NCBI RefSeq assembly: GCF_036711975.1
Contig: NC_091972.1
Location: 4,655,001-4,719,000 of the forward strand
Source of the DNA: Onthophagus taurus
Taxonomy: Eukaryota; Arthropoda; Insecta; Coleoptera; Scarabaeidae
Reading direction: 5' to 3'
DNA length: 64,000 nt
The position numbers were made by a program, and so were the translations under genes. Below are positions 11,701 through 23,700 of the stretch, piece after piece (positions within the stretch are counted from its first letter, which is position 1; each line of letters begins with the position of its first letter). The notes below the pieces were generated by a model. That model ran no database searches, was not told the origin of the DNA, and was given only the letters and a program-made list of their open reading frames with translations.

Positions 11701-14700
11701 TGCTTTAGTTGTTCGGAAATCAAAAGAAGAACATATTCCGATTGTTGTTGCCCTTCCAACGTTTAAAAATTGTTCAAGAAGAAAACTAGCTTTTTGGAAT
11801 GCGATTGTAGACAGGAACCTTTAAGATAAGTATAGTATTTGTTGTAATACGCGTCAAATATAACTCGTATCTATGATTTAGGTTATAGACCACAAACTTA
11901 ATAGAGAAATTGTTATTTTTGCTTGCCGCCATCACTCCATTCTTCAAAAAGTTTCAAAAATGACAATTTGTCATCAAAAGATTTGTTCTATATACAACAA
12001 CCTAGCGCCGAATAACAATTAAAACTAAAACTAACGCTATCCCTAAATAGTTGGGATACCTCAAAGGTAGCCTTACGCTGCAAAAAACTTCAGGGTCACA
12101 GACAGGCTAACAGTGCCTCAGCAAAGTGGATCTAAGGTCGCTCACAGGCTTCTTAACCGGCACATTGGACTTCGGCACTTCGACTTTGCAACGACGAGTC
12201 AGAGGCTGCTGAACATATACTGGGTGAATGTAGCCAGAGGCCGAACAAAACCTACTCCCGACTTAAAGAAACAAAACTGTGGAAGCAATACTAAGGTTCA
12301 TCAAGGACCTAAATTTGCTCGAAACCTTTGGGTGGCTTAACCCTTTGTGTCCAGACAGTACTTTAAAGTACCGGTAGTTTTAAACACTCATTTTAAACTG
12401 TAGTCATCTATTCGGCGCATTTAGAGCTGTCGGTACTTTCTACTATACAAGAAAGAATCTGTATAAAAAATGACGCAATCCGCACTGTAGAGTTTTTAGG
12501 TATATTTAAACTTATTCGTCCAGGTGTGATGAGAGATTATTACAGATCATTTTAAAAAGAAAGCATTGATCTTTAATTTAAAATAAGTCTCATTCCTTAA
12601 TTTCAATAAATACGGCTTCCAGGAATTTTTAAATTAGCATGTTTTTTGATAGTTTTAGGTTATACGAAAATGTAAGTTTTGTTGCAACATTTTTTTTGTC
12701 AATATTTTTCCAATCCAGCCCAACAATTATTATACATCATTTTAAAGAGAAAGCTTGAAGCTTTAATGTGAAATAAGTTTCATTCCTTAATTTCAATAAA
12801 TACGGCTTCCACGAATTTTTAAATTAGCATCTTTTTTGATACTTTTAGGTTATACGAAAATATAAGTTTTGTTGCAACATTTTTTTTCTCAACATTTTTC
12901 CAATCCAACCCAACGATTATTATACATCATTGTAAAGAGAAAGTTTTGAGCTTTAATTTAGAATAAGCCTCATTCCTTAATTTCAATAAATACGGCTCCC
13001 ACGAATTTTTAAATTAGTATCTTTTTTGATACTTTTAGGTTATACGAAAATGTAAGTTTTGTTTCAACATTTTTTTTCTCAATATTTTTCCAAACCAACC
13101 CAAAAATTATTATAGATCATTTTAAAGAGAAAGCTTTGAGCTTTAATTTAGAATAAGTCTCATTCCTTAATTTGAATAAATACGGCTTCCAGGAATTTTT
13201 AAATTAGCATCTTTTTTGATAGTTTTAGGTTATACGAAAATGTAAGTTTTGTTGCAACATTTTTTTTCTCAATATTTTTCCAATCCAACCCAACAATTAT
13301 TATACATCATTTTAAAGAGAAAGCTTTGAGCTTTAATTTAGAATAAGTCTCATTCCTTAATTTCAATAAATACGGCTTCCACGAATTTTTAAATTAGTAT
13401 CTTTTTTGATACTTTTAGGTTATACGAAAATGTAAGTTTTGTTTCAACATTTTTTTTCTCAATATTTTTCCAAACCAACCCAAAAATTATTATAGATCAT
13501 TTTAAAGAGAAAGCTTTGAGCTTTAATTTAGAATAAGTCTCATTCCTTAATTTGAATAAATACGGCTTCCAGGAATTTTTAAATTAGCATCTTTTTTGAT
13601 AGTTTTAGGTTATACGAAAATGTAAGTTTTGTTGCAACATTTTTCTTCTCAATATTTTTCCAATCCAACCCAACAATTATTATACATCATTTTAAAGAGA
13701 AAGCTTTGAGCTTTAATTTAGAATAAGTCTCATTCCTTAATTTCAATAAATACGGCTCCCACGAATTTTTAAATTAGTATCTTTTTTGATAGTTTTAGGT
13801 TATACGAAAATGTAAGTTTTATTTCAACATTTTTTTTCTCAATATTTTTCCAATCCAACCCAACAATTATTATAGATCATTGTAAAGAGAAAGCTTTGAG
13901 CTTTAATTTAGAATAAGTCTCATTCCTTAATTTCAATTAATACGGCTTCCACGAGTTTTTAAATTAGTATCTTTTTTGATACTTTTAGGTTATACGAAGA
14001 TGTAAGTTTTGTTGCAACATTTTTTTCTCAATATTTTTCCAATCCAACCCAACAATTATTATACATCATTTTAAAGAGAAAACTTTGAGCTTTAATTTAG
14101 AATAAGCCTCATTCCTTAATTTCAATAAATACGGCTTCCATGAAATTTTTAAATTAGTATCTTTTTTGATATTTTTAAGTTATACGAAAATGTGAGTTTT
14201 GTTTCAACATTTTTTTTCTCAATATTTTTCCAAACCAACCCAAAAATTATTATAGATCATTTTAAAGAGAAAGCTTTGAGCTTTAATTTAGAATAAGTCT
14301 CATTCCTTAATTTCAATAAATACGGCTTCCACGAATTTTTAAATTAGTATCTTTTTTGATACTTTTAGGTTATACGAAAATGTGAGTTTTATTTCAACAT
14401 TTTTTTTCTCAATATTTTTCCAATCCAACCCAACAATTATTATACATCATTTTAAAGAGAAAACTTTGAGCTTTAATTTAGAATAAGTCTCATTCCTTAA
14501 TTTCAATAAATACGGCTTCCATGAAAATTTTAAATTAGTATCTTTTTTGATATTTTTAGGTTATACGAAAATGTAAGTTTTGTTGCAACATTTTTTTTCT
14601 CAACATTTTTCCAATCCAACCCAACAATAATTATATATCATTGTAAAGAGAAAGCTTTGAGCTTCAATTTAGAATAAGTCTCATTCCTTAATTTCAATAA

Positions 14701-17700
14701 ATACGGCTCCCACGAATTTTTAAATTAGTATCTTTTTTGATACTTTTAGGTTATACGAAAATGTAAGTTTTGTTTCAACATTTTTTTTCTCAATATTTTT
14801 CCAAACCAACCCAAAAATTATTATAGATCATTTTAAAGAGAAAGCTTTGAGCTTTAATTTAGAATAAGTCTCATTCCTTAATTTGAATAAATACGGCTTC
14901 CAGGAATTTTTGAATTTGCATCTTTTTTGACACAATGTTAGTTTTTACTCAATATGTTTTTTCTCAATATGCTATCAAATTTTCGTCGTTCTGTAAATAC
15001 AAGTCTGATAAATAAATATTCAAATTTAGTACGTCCACGAAAATGTAGCGCAAGTTCAAAAGAAAGAGGAAGTTGTGAAAATTATTCTGCCAAAGCTTTG
15101 ACCAAAATGTACTGCGTGCAATGTTTATTTATGTTGTAATGAAAGAAAGAACTGTTTTTCTGAATGTCATAATGTGATTTAGATAAAGCAAGTGTTACTT
15201 ATTTTCTAACGTAATAAAAAATGTATTATTTTTATATTAGCAATATAGTTTTTGTATACTGAAAATATATTTTAATGCTGATTGCATATTTTGCTAAAAT
15301 TGATTCCAAAGGCCTCTACTGAGTGTATTTTGATAGCGTTATAATTCTGTCACAAAGTTTCAAAATTTTTAACTTCTTGGGACACAAAGGTTTAAGTTAC
15401 AATAGATTTTATCTTTTCGTTGTTATTCAGTGCTAAAGTTTTATATATTTTTTTCGAACTAAATGTATATTTCTATTTAACTAAAACTAGAATGAACACT
15501 AGACCTAAAACTAGAAACATTCGGTTTTAAACTTTAAACCCGAAACTTTCTAGTTCTAGGTCTAGTATTAGTTCTAGTTTTAATTGTTATGCAGCACTAG
15601 ACCAAGAACTAGAATCATTCGGGTTTATCCGTCTTAAGAGACGTAAGACTAAACCTAAGTGCTAGTGCAAAACTACAACTAACACTAGACCTAGAACTAG
15701 AAACATTCAGCAGTATTGACAACTGTGAATTTAACATTTTTGTAAAGAAAGTTGTTAACTTATCATTTATTATTATATTTTCTATGGATAAACATAGAAA
15801 AAATTTTCTAATCAAAATTTAGTTTTTAAACTTAAATTCAAGTTTTAAACATACTTTAAAATTGTTAAATGATAAATTTTTCCAATCAAATCTAGAGGTT
15901 TTATTTTATTAAGCATAGGACTAAAAGTTTCAATAATGTTGAAGAAATTGCTATGAAAAGAATAACTCTATTATTATGTATACGGATCGGTTTTTTTTTT
16001 TTGATTATTTTTAACGCTTAAATAATGGAAAAATGCACAAAAATGTGTGTCATGTAAAAATAATACTTAACGGTTGGGCAAGTTTTTTTTTTTTTAATAA
16101 AGAAAACAAAAAATTATCTGTGTACCTAAAAAAGTAAGAAAAAAAACGCTTTATCTGTCCATACCTGAGTTTAACTCCCTTACTAAAGTCGACATCGCGT
16201 TTGTCACTGAATCAGCTGCTACTAAAAGATCGTTTCTTAAAGATCTTCCAACGGAACCTGGTGTACCATTTCCATTACTTCCCCCTAAAAAAAATTTTAT
16301 AAAAATATAATAAAAACATTTAAAATATCAAATTTTATTTACCGATATTCATTGATGTTGATCCACCAAAAGCATTTCTAACATCACCACCAACACCCAT
16401 CAAAGACTCATTTCCATGCATAACCCTATCGTTTCTAGGATCACTAGGACCATTTGAATTATTAACAACCATCATTGAAGGAACCATTCCTTGGTTATGT
16501 GGAATGTGAGAGTTTCTTTCGTTAGGAATTAAAGGATTTCCAACTCCTCCAATACCTTGACCAGTTGGGGACATCCCCATTGGCGTTTGAGGAGCACTTC
16601 GAGGTCCTTGATTTGTCGACGGAGCGGGACCCGGTGGAATCGGCGGTGATTTTGTACTACGCGGGGAAGAATTTGGAGTGCTTCGAGGTGAAGCTTGATG
16701 ATTCTAATAATAAAAAATGTATTAATTTTTTTATATCAAAAAAAAAAAAAATATTTACCTTTAACATTTTCATTAAACCTTCAAGTTGAATCATAAGTTG
16801 TCTTCTGGAGTCTTGTAACGTTGTCAAATGACTTTCTAATTCATCCTTGCGTAAACGTAAAGCTCTTAATTCGTTCATTAAAGCAGGATTTTCGCCTCCA
16901 TGACCACTGGATTCCATTTCTTGCTGTCTTCTTTTAAAATTTAGCAATAAATTTAGATTTTATGTAGTATTTATCAAAAACATCTTTTTACCTCAGTCTT
17001 GCGATTTCCCGCATAATTTCTCTATTTTTCGCCTCTAGTTGGGTGATTAATTCGCGTTGAGCTCGCGTAGAGTCCATTCCAAGACAAGCCTCAGATGGAA
17101 CGCGCCCCTAATTTAATTAATTAATAAAAAAATATAAATTTAAGTAATTAAATTCTAATTTAATGAATTTCTAATAAATTGAAGAAACTATTTAGAAGTT
17201 GAACATTTAGAAAAGCTTAGGTTAAGATTCTATAAAAGCAATGAAGACAAAAAATGTTAATTTTTTGATATATTTTTTATTCTTCATTGCGAAAAAAGCT
17301 ACTTACCGTATCTGGTGATAAGGAATTTTTTCTTAGGCCCGCTCGATGCTAAAGCAACAGCAAAAGCACACACATAAAAAAGAATCGTCGACATGGAACA
17401 AAAAGAAACGAGGAAATCAATCGAAAATAAATTAATTAAGTAATTTAACGACGAACATTAAGCAAAGTTAAACGTTCGCAGGGGAAACTATGTACTGAGT
17501 TAAAAACTTAGATAAAAAAACAAAGAAAAAGAAATGGGGATTAAAAAGAATCTAAGAAAAAGTAATTACATGCTCCTAGGAGCCAAAGAGTTTTGTTATT
17601 ACCATGCCCGTTCGCTGTTCCTGCGCTAATTTTGCGGCGTATCTTGCTATTAACCTATGTTCATCATCTCGTGCGCTATCCAAGCTGCAAAAAATGATAC

Positions 17701-20700
17701 TTAACTTACAATCACTATAATAAATATCTTAAGATTACCTTCTAACGGTTGAACGACTGTCTAAACTTCCCATTCCATCAAAATGGGAAAAATTGCCGTC
17801 TGGAAAACCATTGTGTGAAGGCAAAGGAGAGGCAGGCCTATAATAAAGTCTAAATACTAAAAAAAAACTTAAAACTAAAACGTTTCTTACACAATGTGTT
17901 GTAGATTAAGTGGTTTTTCTGGTTGTTCAGGGAAACGTGGAAGATTATTTTTTGGTTTATCCGGAACACATCTGAATGATTTACGAAGTGACTGGCCGAT
18001 AGTTTTACTAGGAGACTAAAACAATATTTAATAACTACATGTAATAATCATCGTTTAAACGAATCTTACAAAAGATGAATATTCTTTGACGTTATGTTCT
18101 AAAGCGTGAGGCCCGGAAACGCGACCTCTCCAAAAACAGTCTTGACACAGCGTATAATGCGGACATTTCTGGCAACGGTATCGAAAACCAGAAAAGTTTT
18201 CTCGTTGACATGCATCACATTGACAAGGATGAATTACTAAATAATGTATTCGTTAAAAATAAAACCAATTATTATTAATCAACTTACTATTTTCAACTGC
18301 AGCTATTCTATGTAAAAGTGGTAACCACACTAAAGAAGGAGGTCCTGGATCTGACATCATTGTATCCAAAAAATCATTTACAGTTATTTTAGCGTTCTAA
18401 AATGAATTGAAAAATGAATACTTAAAAATAAATTGATATAATTTAAGATTTCTTACTGGACTAAAAATGGATGAAGCTAATGTATCAGTAAAATTAAACG
18501 TAGGTGACTCATACACTGCAGCAGGAAGAGCTAAAACTTCTTGTAAGTATTCGTTAAACCTCCAACTAAGAAGGAGACCGTTAGCATCAGAAATTTGAGA
18601 AAAAATATCTAGAAAGAACAGGAAATAAATGTAACATTTATAATAAGTCATATAGGAGTGACTCATAAGTAGAAAGCAAAATTGGAATCAAAAATATTGT
18701 TAAACAATATATCTAAATATCTATTTATAACATATTCAAATTAAATAAATTATTAAATAATTCCGGCTTTGATGGGGCTATATGGATTGAGTAGCCAATG
18801 CTGGTCCCAAGCCCGGGTAAAAGGAGGAGAGTAAAAACATGAAAATGCTGACAGAACTGTGGCATCATAATGGATCAATCGGATAATCGACGGCATATTG
18901 CATGAAAACGGAAAGAAAGACTTTCGAAAAGCAAAACACTCAGAATTGCGACCTGGAACAGTAACATCATGGAACAGAAAGATCAGGAAAACATCCTGGA
19001 AATAGAAAAACACTATATAGATGTAAGAAGAATCGGAAACAGCCGTCCCGGTATTGTGAGAAGATTTAATGAGTCTAGATCCACCAAAGATAACGATGTT
19101 TATATATTCGTGTTGATATATCAAATCAAGCGCTTCGCCTAGAAGCGACCCCAGCGATTTGAGAGTAAATGTCTTTTTATAAGAGAGTTTGTATCTTTAC
19201 CAAGATATATAAAGGTGGCTACAAACTTGACAAGCATGCATGATCAATCTTTTTGTACAAGCATGTAAAATTTCCCTTCGACACCACACGATACAAGTAT
19301 GCTTGAACAAGCGTCAGTTTGCGCTTGGACTATTGCGAGCTCGGACGACGATGCGCTCGTATTGGCTGCTTTTTGCCTTGTCCATAAGAGAAAAACGCGG
19401 AAGAAGAAACGAGATATATGGTGTAAAGAGTGGTTATTGAAAAGAAAAACCTACTCTCATGCTCTCTATTTAAATGCGATAACGGATTATAAACATTAAA
19501 CTTATAACTAATTCTAATAACTAATGTCATCCTGGATTGGATTCTTAACGATTTATAAACATTTTTACTTCGATATAGGTATCTTTCTTTTTAGCAAAAC
19601 TTGTTCATGTAACAATAATCATATATTATACAACAAGACGATCGAAAATACTCGATAATACGAGACGTATTGCCTGAAACACCACGAGATCGAAGATCGA
19701 GTAGATGGCTAGACTATTTCATGAATTTTTTGATACAAAAAATTGATATTCTTCAATGTTAAGAATATGATAGACTTCATTCGAGAATACTTCTATTCTT
19801 AAAACAAAAAAATATTTTAAGAAATACATTCAAGAATAAATTTTTCTTGATAGTCAAGAATAATGTCCCTCAGTGCGTGATCTCAGATTGCGACCCCTAC
19901 TATTATTGGCAAATATTTATAATATTATTTATAATATTTATAATATTTCATAAATTTATTTATGAAATATTATAAATGCATTTATTTATAATATTTCATA
20001 AATTTATTTATGAAATATTATAAATGCATTTATTTATAATATTTCATAAATTAAAGAAAACCTCCCTACGATATTTTTAGGCTGAAAAATCCTTACACGT
20101 GGTGAGAAATCCCTAAGTGTGGCCACACGTCAAGCAGTGTGCTTGGTACACACGTGCGGTAATTAAAATTCAATCCATTATCAAGCAAATTGCACAAGCA
20201 AAATGTTTGCGCAAAATTATCCTACAAACGCTAAAGCATACTTGTACAAAAAGATTGAACGTGCATACTTGTCAAGTTTGTAGTTACGTGTGTAGCCACC
20301 TTAAGGAACGATTTCACCCTAAAATCGCCGAGGTCGCTTGCGGACGAGGCGCAAGAATCGTCTAAATCTGACGTGTTTCTCATTAATAAAATATAAAAAC
20401 CAGCGCCTCGCCAGCAAGCGACCTCGGCGAATGGCAGTAAATATCTTCTTATAAAAGAGTTTGTATCTTAACCAAGATGAGTAAGAAACGATTTCGCCTC
20501 AAATCGTCAAGGTCACTTGCGGGCTAGGCGCTAGATCCACCAAAGACAGCGATGTCGTGTTGATTTATCAATACTAGCGCCTCGCCCGCAAGCGACCTCG
20601 GCGATTTGAGAATAAACGTCTTCTTATTAAAGAGTTTCTATCTTAGCCAAGATGTATAAGGAATGATTTCGCCTCTCATCGCCGAGGTTGCTTGCGGGTG

Positions 20701-23240
20701 AGGTGCTAGAATCGTCTAAAGCTGACGTGTTTCTTGTTAATAAAATATAAAAACCAGCGCCTTGCCCACAATCAACCTCGGCGATATGAAGGTAAATATC
20801 TTCTTATTAAAGAGTTTGTATCTTAACCAAGATGAGTAAGGAACGATTTCGCCTCAAATGGTCGAGGTCGCTTGCGCGCTAGATCCACCAAAGATGACGA
20901 TGTCGTGTTGATTTATCAAATCCAGCGCCTCGCCCGCAAGCGACCTCGGCGATTTGAGAATAAATGTCTTCTTATTAAAGAGTTTCTATCTTAGCCAAGA
21001 TGTATAAGGAATGATTTCGCCTCTCACCGCCGAGGTTGCTTGCAGGCGAGGTGCTAGAATCATCCAAAGCTGACGTGTTTATTAATAAAATATAAAAACC
21101 AGCGCCTCGCCCACAAGCAACCTCAGCGATATGAAGGTAAATATTTTCTTATTAAAGAGTTGGTATCTTAACCAAGATGGGTAAGGAACGATTTCGCCTC
21201 CAATCGCCGTGGTCGCTAGCAGGCGAGGCGCTAAATCCACCAAAGATGGTGATGTCGTGTTAATTTATTAAATCCAAACACCTCGTCTACAAGCGATCTT
21301 GGCGATTTGAGAGTAAATATCTTTTTATAAGAGAGTCTGTATCTTCATCAAGATGAATCATTTCACCTCTAATCGCCGAGGTTGCTTGCAGGCGAGGTGC
21401 TAGAATTATCCAAAGTTGACGTGTTTCTTATTAATAAAAATATAAAAACCAGCGCCCCGCCGACAAGCAACCTCAGCGATATGAAGGTAAATATTTTCTT
21501 ATTAAAGAGTTTGTATCTTAACCAAGATATGTAAGGAACGATTTCGCCTCAAATCCCTGAGGTCGCTTGCGGGCGAGGCGCTAAATCTACTAAAGATAGT
21601 GATGTCGTGTTAATTTATCAAATCCAACACCTCGCCTGCAAGCGATCTCGGCGATTTGAGAGTAAATATCTTTTTATAAGAGAATTTGTATCTTTACCAA
21701 GATATATAAGGAACAATTTCGCCTCAAATCGTCGAGGTCGCTCGCGGGCGAGACGCTAGAATCCTTAAAGATAATGATTGATATCTATCAAATCCAATCA
21801 TTCAATATTCCAATAATGTATCTCCTAAAAATTTGAATTTATTGAAAAACTTTGTATAAGAATTAAAATCATCTAAAATCGCTTAAAATCATTAAAACAT
21901 TTGAAAGTAATTGATTTCAATTTTGCTATTTACCTTTGATGTACTCTACAGGTCTTTCAGGTTTTTTTAGTAGGACTTTAACAGTTGATAAATCTTTTAA
22001 AAGTAACACAACAACTTCATATAAACATAGGTCGACAAGCGCTTTGCTTTAGAGATACAGGTGTTCAAATTATTTTTTTTTAAACCATACACAAATTTGG
22101 TATATGGAGATTTTTTGGTGCATATAAGAAAGAGGATTATGGAGTCCGTTTATTATAGCTGGTAGAGGGCGCTCTGTAACGTATTCTTTATGGATTTTTG
22201 AATAACAAACACTTGTACAAACACAGAAGGATGCGGACGTCTTCTATTTGGATATCTTCTCCTATACTATCAGGCTACCTCTGCTGAATTTCCGTTTGGA
22301 AATCCATAAATTTTGATAAGAGTACCCTTTTGGTTCAGAAAAGTACAGAGAATAAGAATTTTTATTTAAAAGTTATAGTTATTTTAATCCGTAAAGAATA
22401 CGTTACAGAGCGCCCTCTGCCGGCGATAGTAAAACGAACTTCATAATCGTTTTTCTCATGCCAAAAAACCTCTGTATACCAAATTTTAATAGAATCAGTT
22501 GAAATACACATATAATATTAAAAAGAAACAATTTAATAATTTAATTTCAACACCCTGTATCTCCAAAACATGGCATATGAATTTTTTGTGTTAATTTTAA
22601 AAGATCTATCAACTGTTAAAGTTCTGCTACAAGAATCTGAAACACCCTGTATATTACTAATATTTACATCTCAATTTGTCCATTAACTTTCCAGCGCAAA
22701 GAGTAGCCAAAGCAACTTTGATGGAAAATACTCTTATTTTTCCAACATTATCTCTAAAAAAAAATAATAAAAATCCAAATTAAATAATGAATAATCCCAT
22801 AAAAAAAAGTTTTCCTTACACAGTAGCATAAGCCGCCAATAACCAATTTAACAATAAACTCGAACAAACATCAACATGAGCCTGTTGAGTTGGAGGAGCC
22901 CTTTTATTTAAACTATGATACAATGAACACAATAAAGTCTCTAATCGGGCTACACTCAATTCAGAGCTAGGCTCCAAAGCATGTAAACCTTGTTCGCGGA
23001 ACGCTTCGATTACATTCCATATATCTAAAGCATGAACTAAAAATAAAATTAATTATTAATCATTTAATTTAAAAAGAAAATTACGGTTTACTTACGACTG
23101 ACTTTTTTTTGTATAAACCTTAATTTGGTGGCCGTACGATAAGAAGCAAATCGAATCAAATCAAAATTATGAGAACTCATTTCGTGGACCAAAGCTAATC
23201 GGTGATCCGATGTACTTGAAATGGTATCTGTTCCTTGCAT
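8758..23240 (-). CDS. Dyb: Dystrobrevin, complete coding region in 17 exons
   Basis: Coding exons (5' to 3' on the minus strand) are 23240-23096, 23036-22820, 22753-22668, 18608-18457, 18396-18288, 18236-18070, 18015-17891, 17837-17739, 17684-17603, 17348-17307, 17107-16992, 16930-16759, 16703-16343, 16284-16165, 10395-10348, 9182-8950 and 8895-8758. They sum to 2,412 nt (803 aa), all with GT/AG borders and matching phases. Residues 1-235 are the EF-hand-like region ([20 protein letters not shown] matches vertebrate dystrobrevin almost residue for residue). Residues 237-292 form the ZZ zinc finger ([23 protein letters not shown]). About 409-504 is the paired coiled coil that binds dystrophin, followed by a low-complexity tail. 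The protein is a cytoplasmic scaffold of the dystrophin complex in muscle and neurons. The start MQGTDTI follows a TTATTAG acceptor, so an upstream 5' UTR exon exists. The 42-bp exon 17348-17307 is a candidate alternative exon. Confidence 0.93.
9455..9665. mobile_element. MITE in dystrobrevin intron
   Basis: CCAAATAAAAGGAAAACTCT near 9,501 is matched by AGAGCTTTCCTTTTATTTGG near 9,599-9,618, and the complementarity extends imperfectly outward to about 9,455 and 9,665. It has no coding capacity. The superfamily is not assigned. Confidence 0.6.
10400..11980. other. Long dystrobrevin intron, AT-rich part
   Basis: Low-complexity A/T sequence with AAT-type short repeats (around 10,790). A less AT-rich patch near 11,560-11,820 is unassigned. 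No exon matching dystrobrevin is seen between 10,396 and 16,164. Confidence 0.5.
11985..12050. repeat. Left end of a TCTAGTTCTAG fold-back element
   Basis: TATACAACAACCTAGCGCCG then AATAACAATTAAAACT matches, inverted, the terminus at about 40,915-40,955. The remainder of this copy has been replaced by retrotransposon sequence. Confidence 0.6.
12055..12336 (+). mobile_element. 3' fragment of an RNase H-type non-LTR retrotransposon
   Basis: One frame reads [18 protein letters not shown] near 12,180-12,235, the Cys-rich C-terminal box of RNase H-bearing non-LTR elements. The 5' side (AAAGGTAGCCTTACGCTG) matches the copy at 47,915-47,932. It is short and frameshifted, a dead fragment. Confidence 0.65.
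12337..15395. mobile_element. PiggyBac-like non-autonomous element carrying a satellite array
   Basis: The left border reads TTAACCCTTTGTGTCCAGAC at 12,337. The right border, reverse-complemented, reads TTAAACCTTTGTGTCCCAAG, ending at 15,395. Both start with TTAA, the invariant piggyBac target, followed by a CCCTTTGTGTCC-type inverted end (one mismatch on the right). No transposase is visible. About 2.4 kb of the interior is the 190-bp satellite. A much smaller element with a related end (CCCCTTGTGTACCA) is at 28,101-28,257. Confidence 0.65.
12540..14935. repeat. 190-bp satellite, about 12.6 tandem copies
   Basis: The word CATTCCTTAATTT recurs at 12,591, 12,781, 12,971, 13,161, 13,351, 13,541, 13,731, 13,921, 14,110, 14,301, 14,491, 14,682 and 14,872, a near-constant 190-bp period. 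Two monomer variants, distinguished by GTTGCAACAT...CAATCCAACC versus GTTTCAACAT...CAAACCAACC, alternate in places, suggesting a 380-bp higher-order unit. It is AT-rich with no open frame and lies wholly inside the TTAA-flanked element. Confidence 0.95.
15410..15715. repeat. TCTAGTTCTAG fold-back repeat
   Basis: GTTGTTATTCAGTGCTAAAG at about 15,420 is the family terminus. CTAG-rich arms and the GGGTTTATCCGTCTTAAGAG hairpin half follow to about 15,715. Confidence 0.75.
18753..19124 (+). mobile_element. 5' fragment of a non-LTR retrotransposon (endonuclease start)
   Basis: One plus-strand frame reads [20 protein letters not shown] near 18,930-18,990. LRIATWN is the opening motif of APE-type endonucleases in RTE-like elements. 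The copy stops at about 19,090, without further endonuclease or RT. It lies in a dystrobrevin intron. Confidence 0.6.
19140..21785. repeat. About 175-bp palindromic tandem array
   Basis: GAACGATTTCGCCTC-type words recur at about 20,303, 20,484, 20,657, 20,836, 21,007, 21,182, 21,350, 21,530 and 21,708 (about 175 bp apart). Each unit holds GCCGAGGTCGCTTGCGGGCG and its reverse complement CGCCCGCAAGCGACCTCGGC, so every repeat can form a large GC-rich hairpin within AT-rich surroundings. The first unit (19,140-19,210) is separated by the TIR element at 19,211-20,302. Confidence 0.85.
19211..20302. mobile_element. TIR element inserted in the palindromic array
   Basis: The left end AAGGTGGCTACAAACTTGAC and inverted right end (GTCAAGTTTG...GTGTAGCCACCTT) pair over about 50 bp, including ATCTTTTTGTACAAG on both sides. 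The interior includes palindromic TTTATAATATTTCATAAATT units at 19,920-20,050. No transposase. It interrupts one 175-bp unit. A hAT-like origin is possible but no clean target duplication was found. Confidence 0.65.
21949..22649. mobile_element. Mariner-type MITE with long TIRs
   Basis: Flanked by TA on both sides. The left end CAGGTCTTTCAGG pairs with the right end (reverse complement CAGGGTGTTTCAG), and both continue into AACAGTTGATAAATCTTTT and its complement. The inner arms AGAGGGCGCTCTGTAACGTA also pair, so most of the 700 bp is palindromic. No coding sequence. Confidence 0.7.
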
Positions 23241-23562
23241 TTTCTAATAATAAATAAAAAGAAATGATTAGAAATTAAATCAACAATGAATTGATAAAGA
23301 TATTTCGATATAAAGAGAATGATTTAAGATTGTTTAAATAGGTTAATTAACGTAAACACATAAATTAGTTTTTTATGTTCTTGTTATTGCTCTAAATTAA
23401 TGTTTATTAAATTGATTGACGAAATAAATATTATCTGTTTATAAGGAATAAGTAACGATCGCTTTATAATCGGTATTTTTTGCTCCTTTTTTTTTGGTTA
23501 TGTTTTGTGTTGGAAAAAAAGAATCAAAATAGAATTGAGGTTATGAAAAAAAAATTACTTAC

Positions 23563-23700
23563 AACTTTTTTTTCTATAAAATGTTGAATAATACAAATAG
23601 GAATGAAGTCGTTTCAATTTGGGTTTGGTTTTTCTAGGGAAGTAGCAGCAGGACGTGACCTGCGCTCGCCATTTTCTTTGCTAACCTGCCCCCTTCTTCG
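23563..23700 (-). promoter_or_regulatory. Dyb: Probable dystrobrevin 5' UTR exon and promoter region
   Basis: A splice donor reading GTTGTAAGT on the minus strand places an exon border at 23,563. The acceptor next to the first coding exon is at 23,245. The exon's upstream limit and the transcription start cannot be fixed. The GC-richer patch at 23,640-23,700 is a plausible start region. Confidence 0.45.

Noticed and set aside
12540-14935. CRISPR-like regular spacing
   Set aside because: The 190-bp period has no unique spacers; the whole unit is conserved. It is satellite DNA in a eukaryotic genome.
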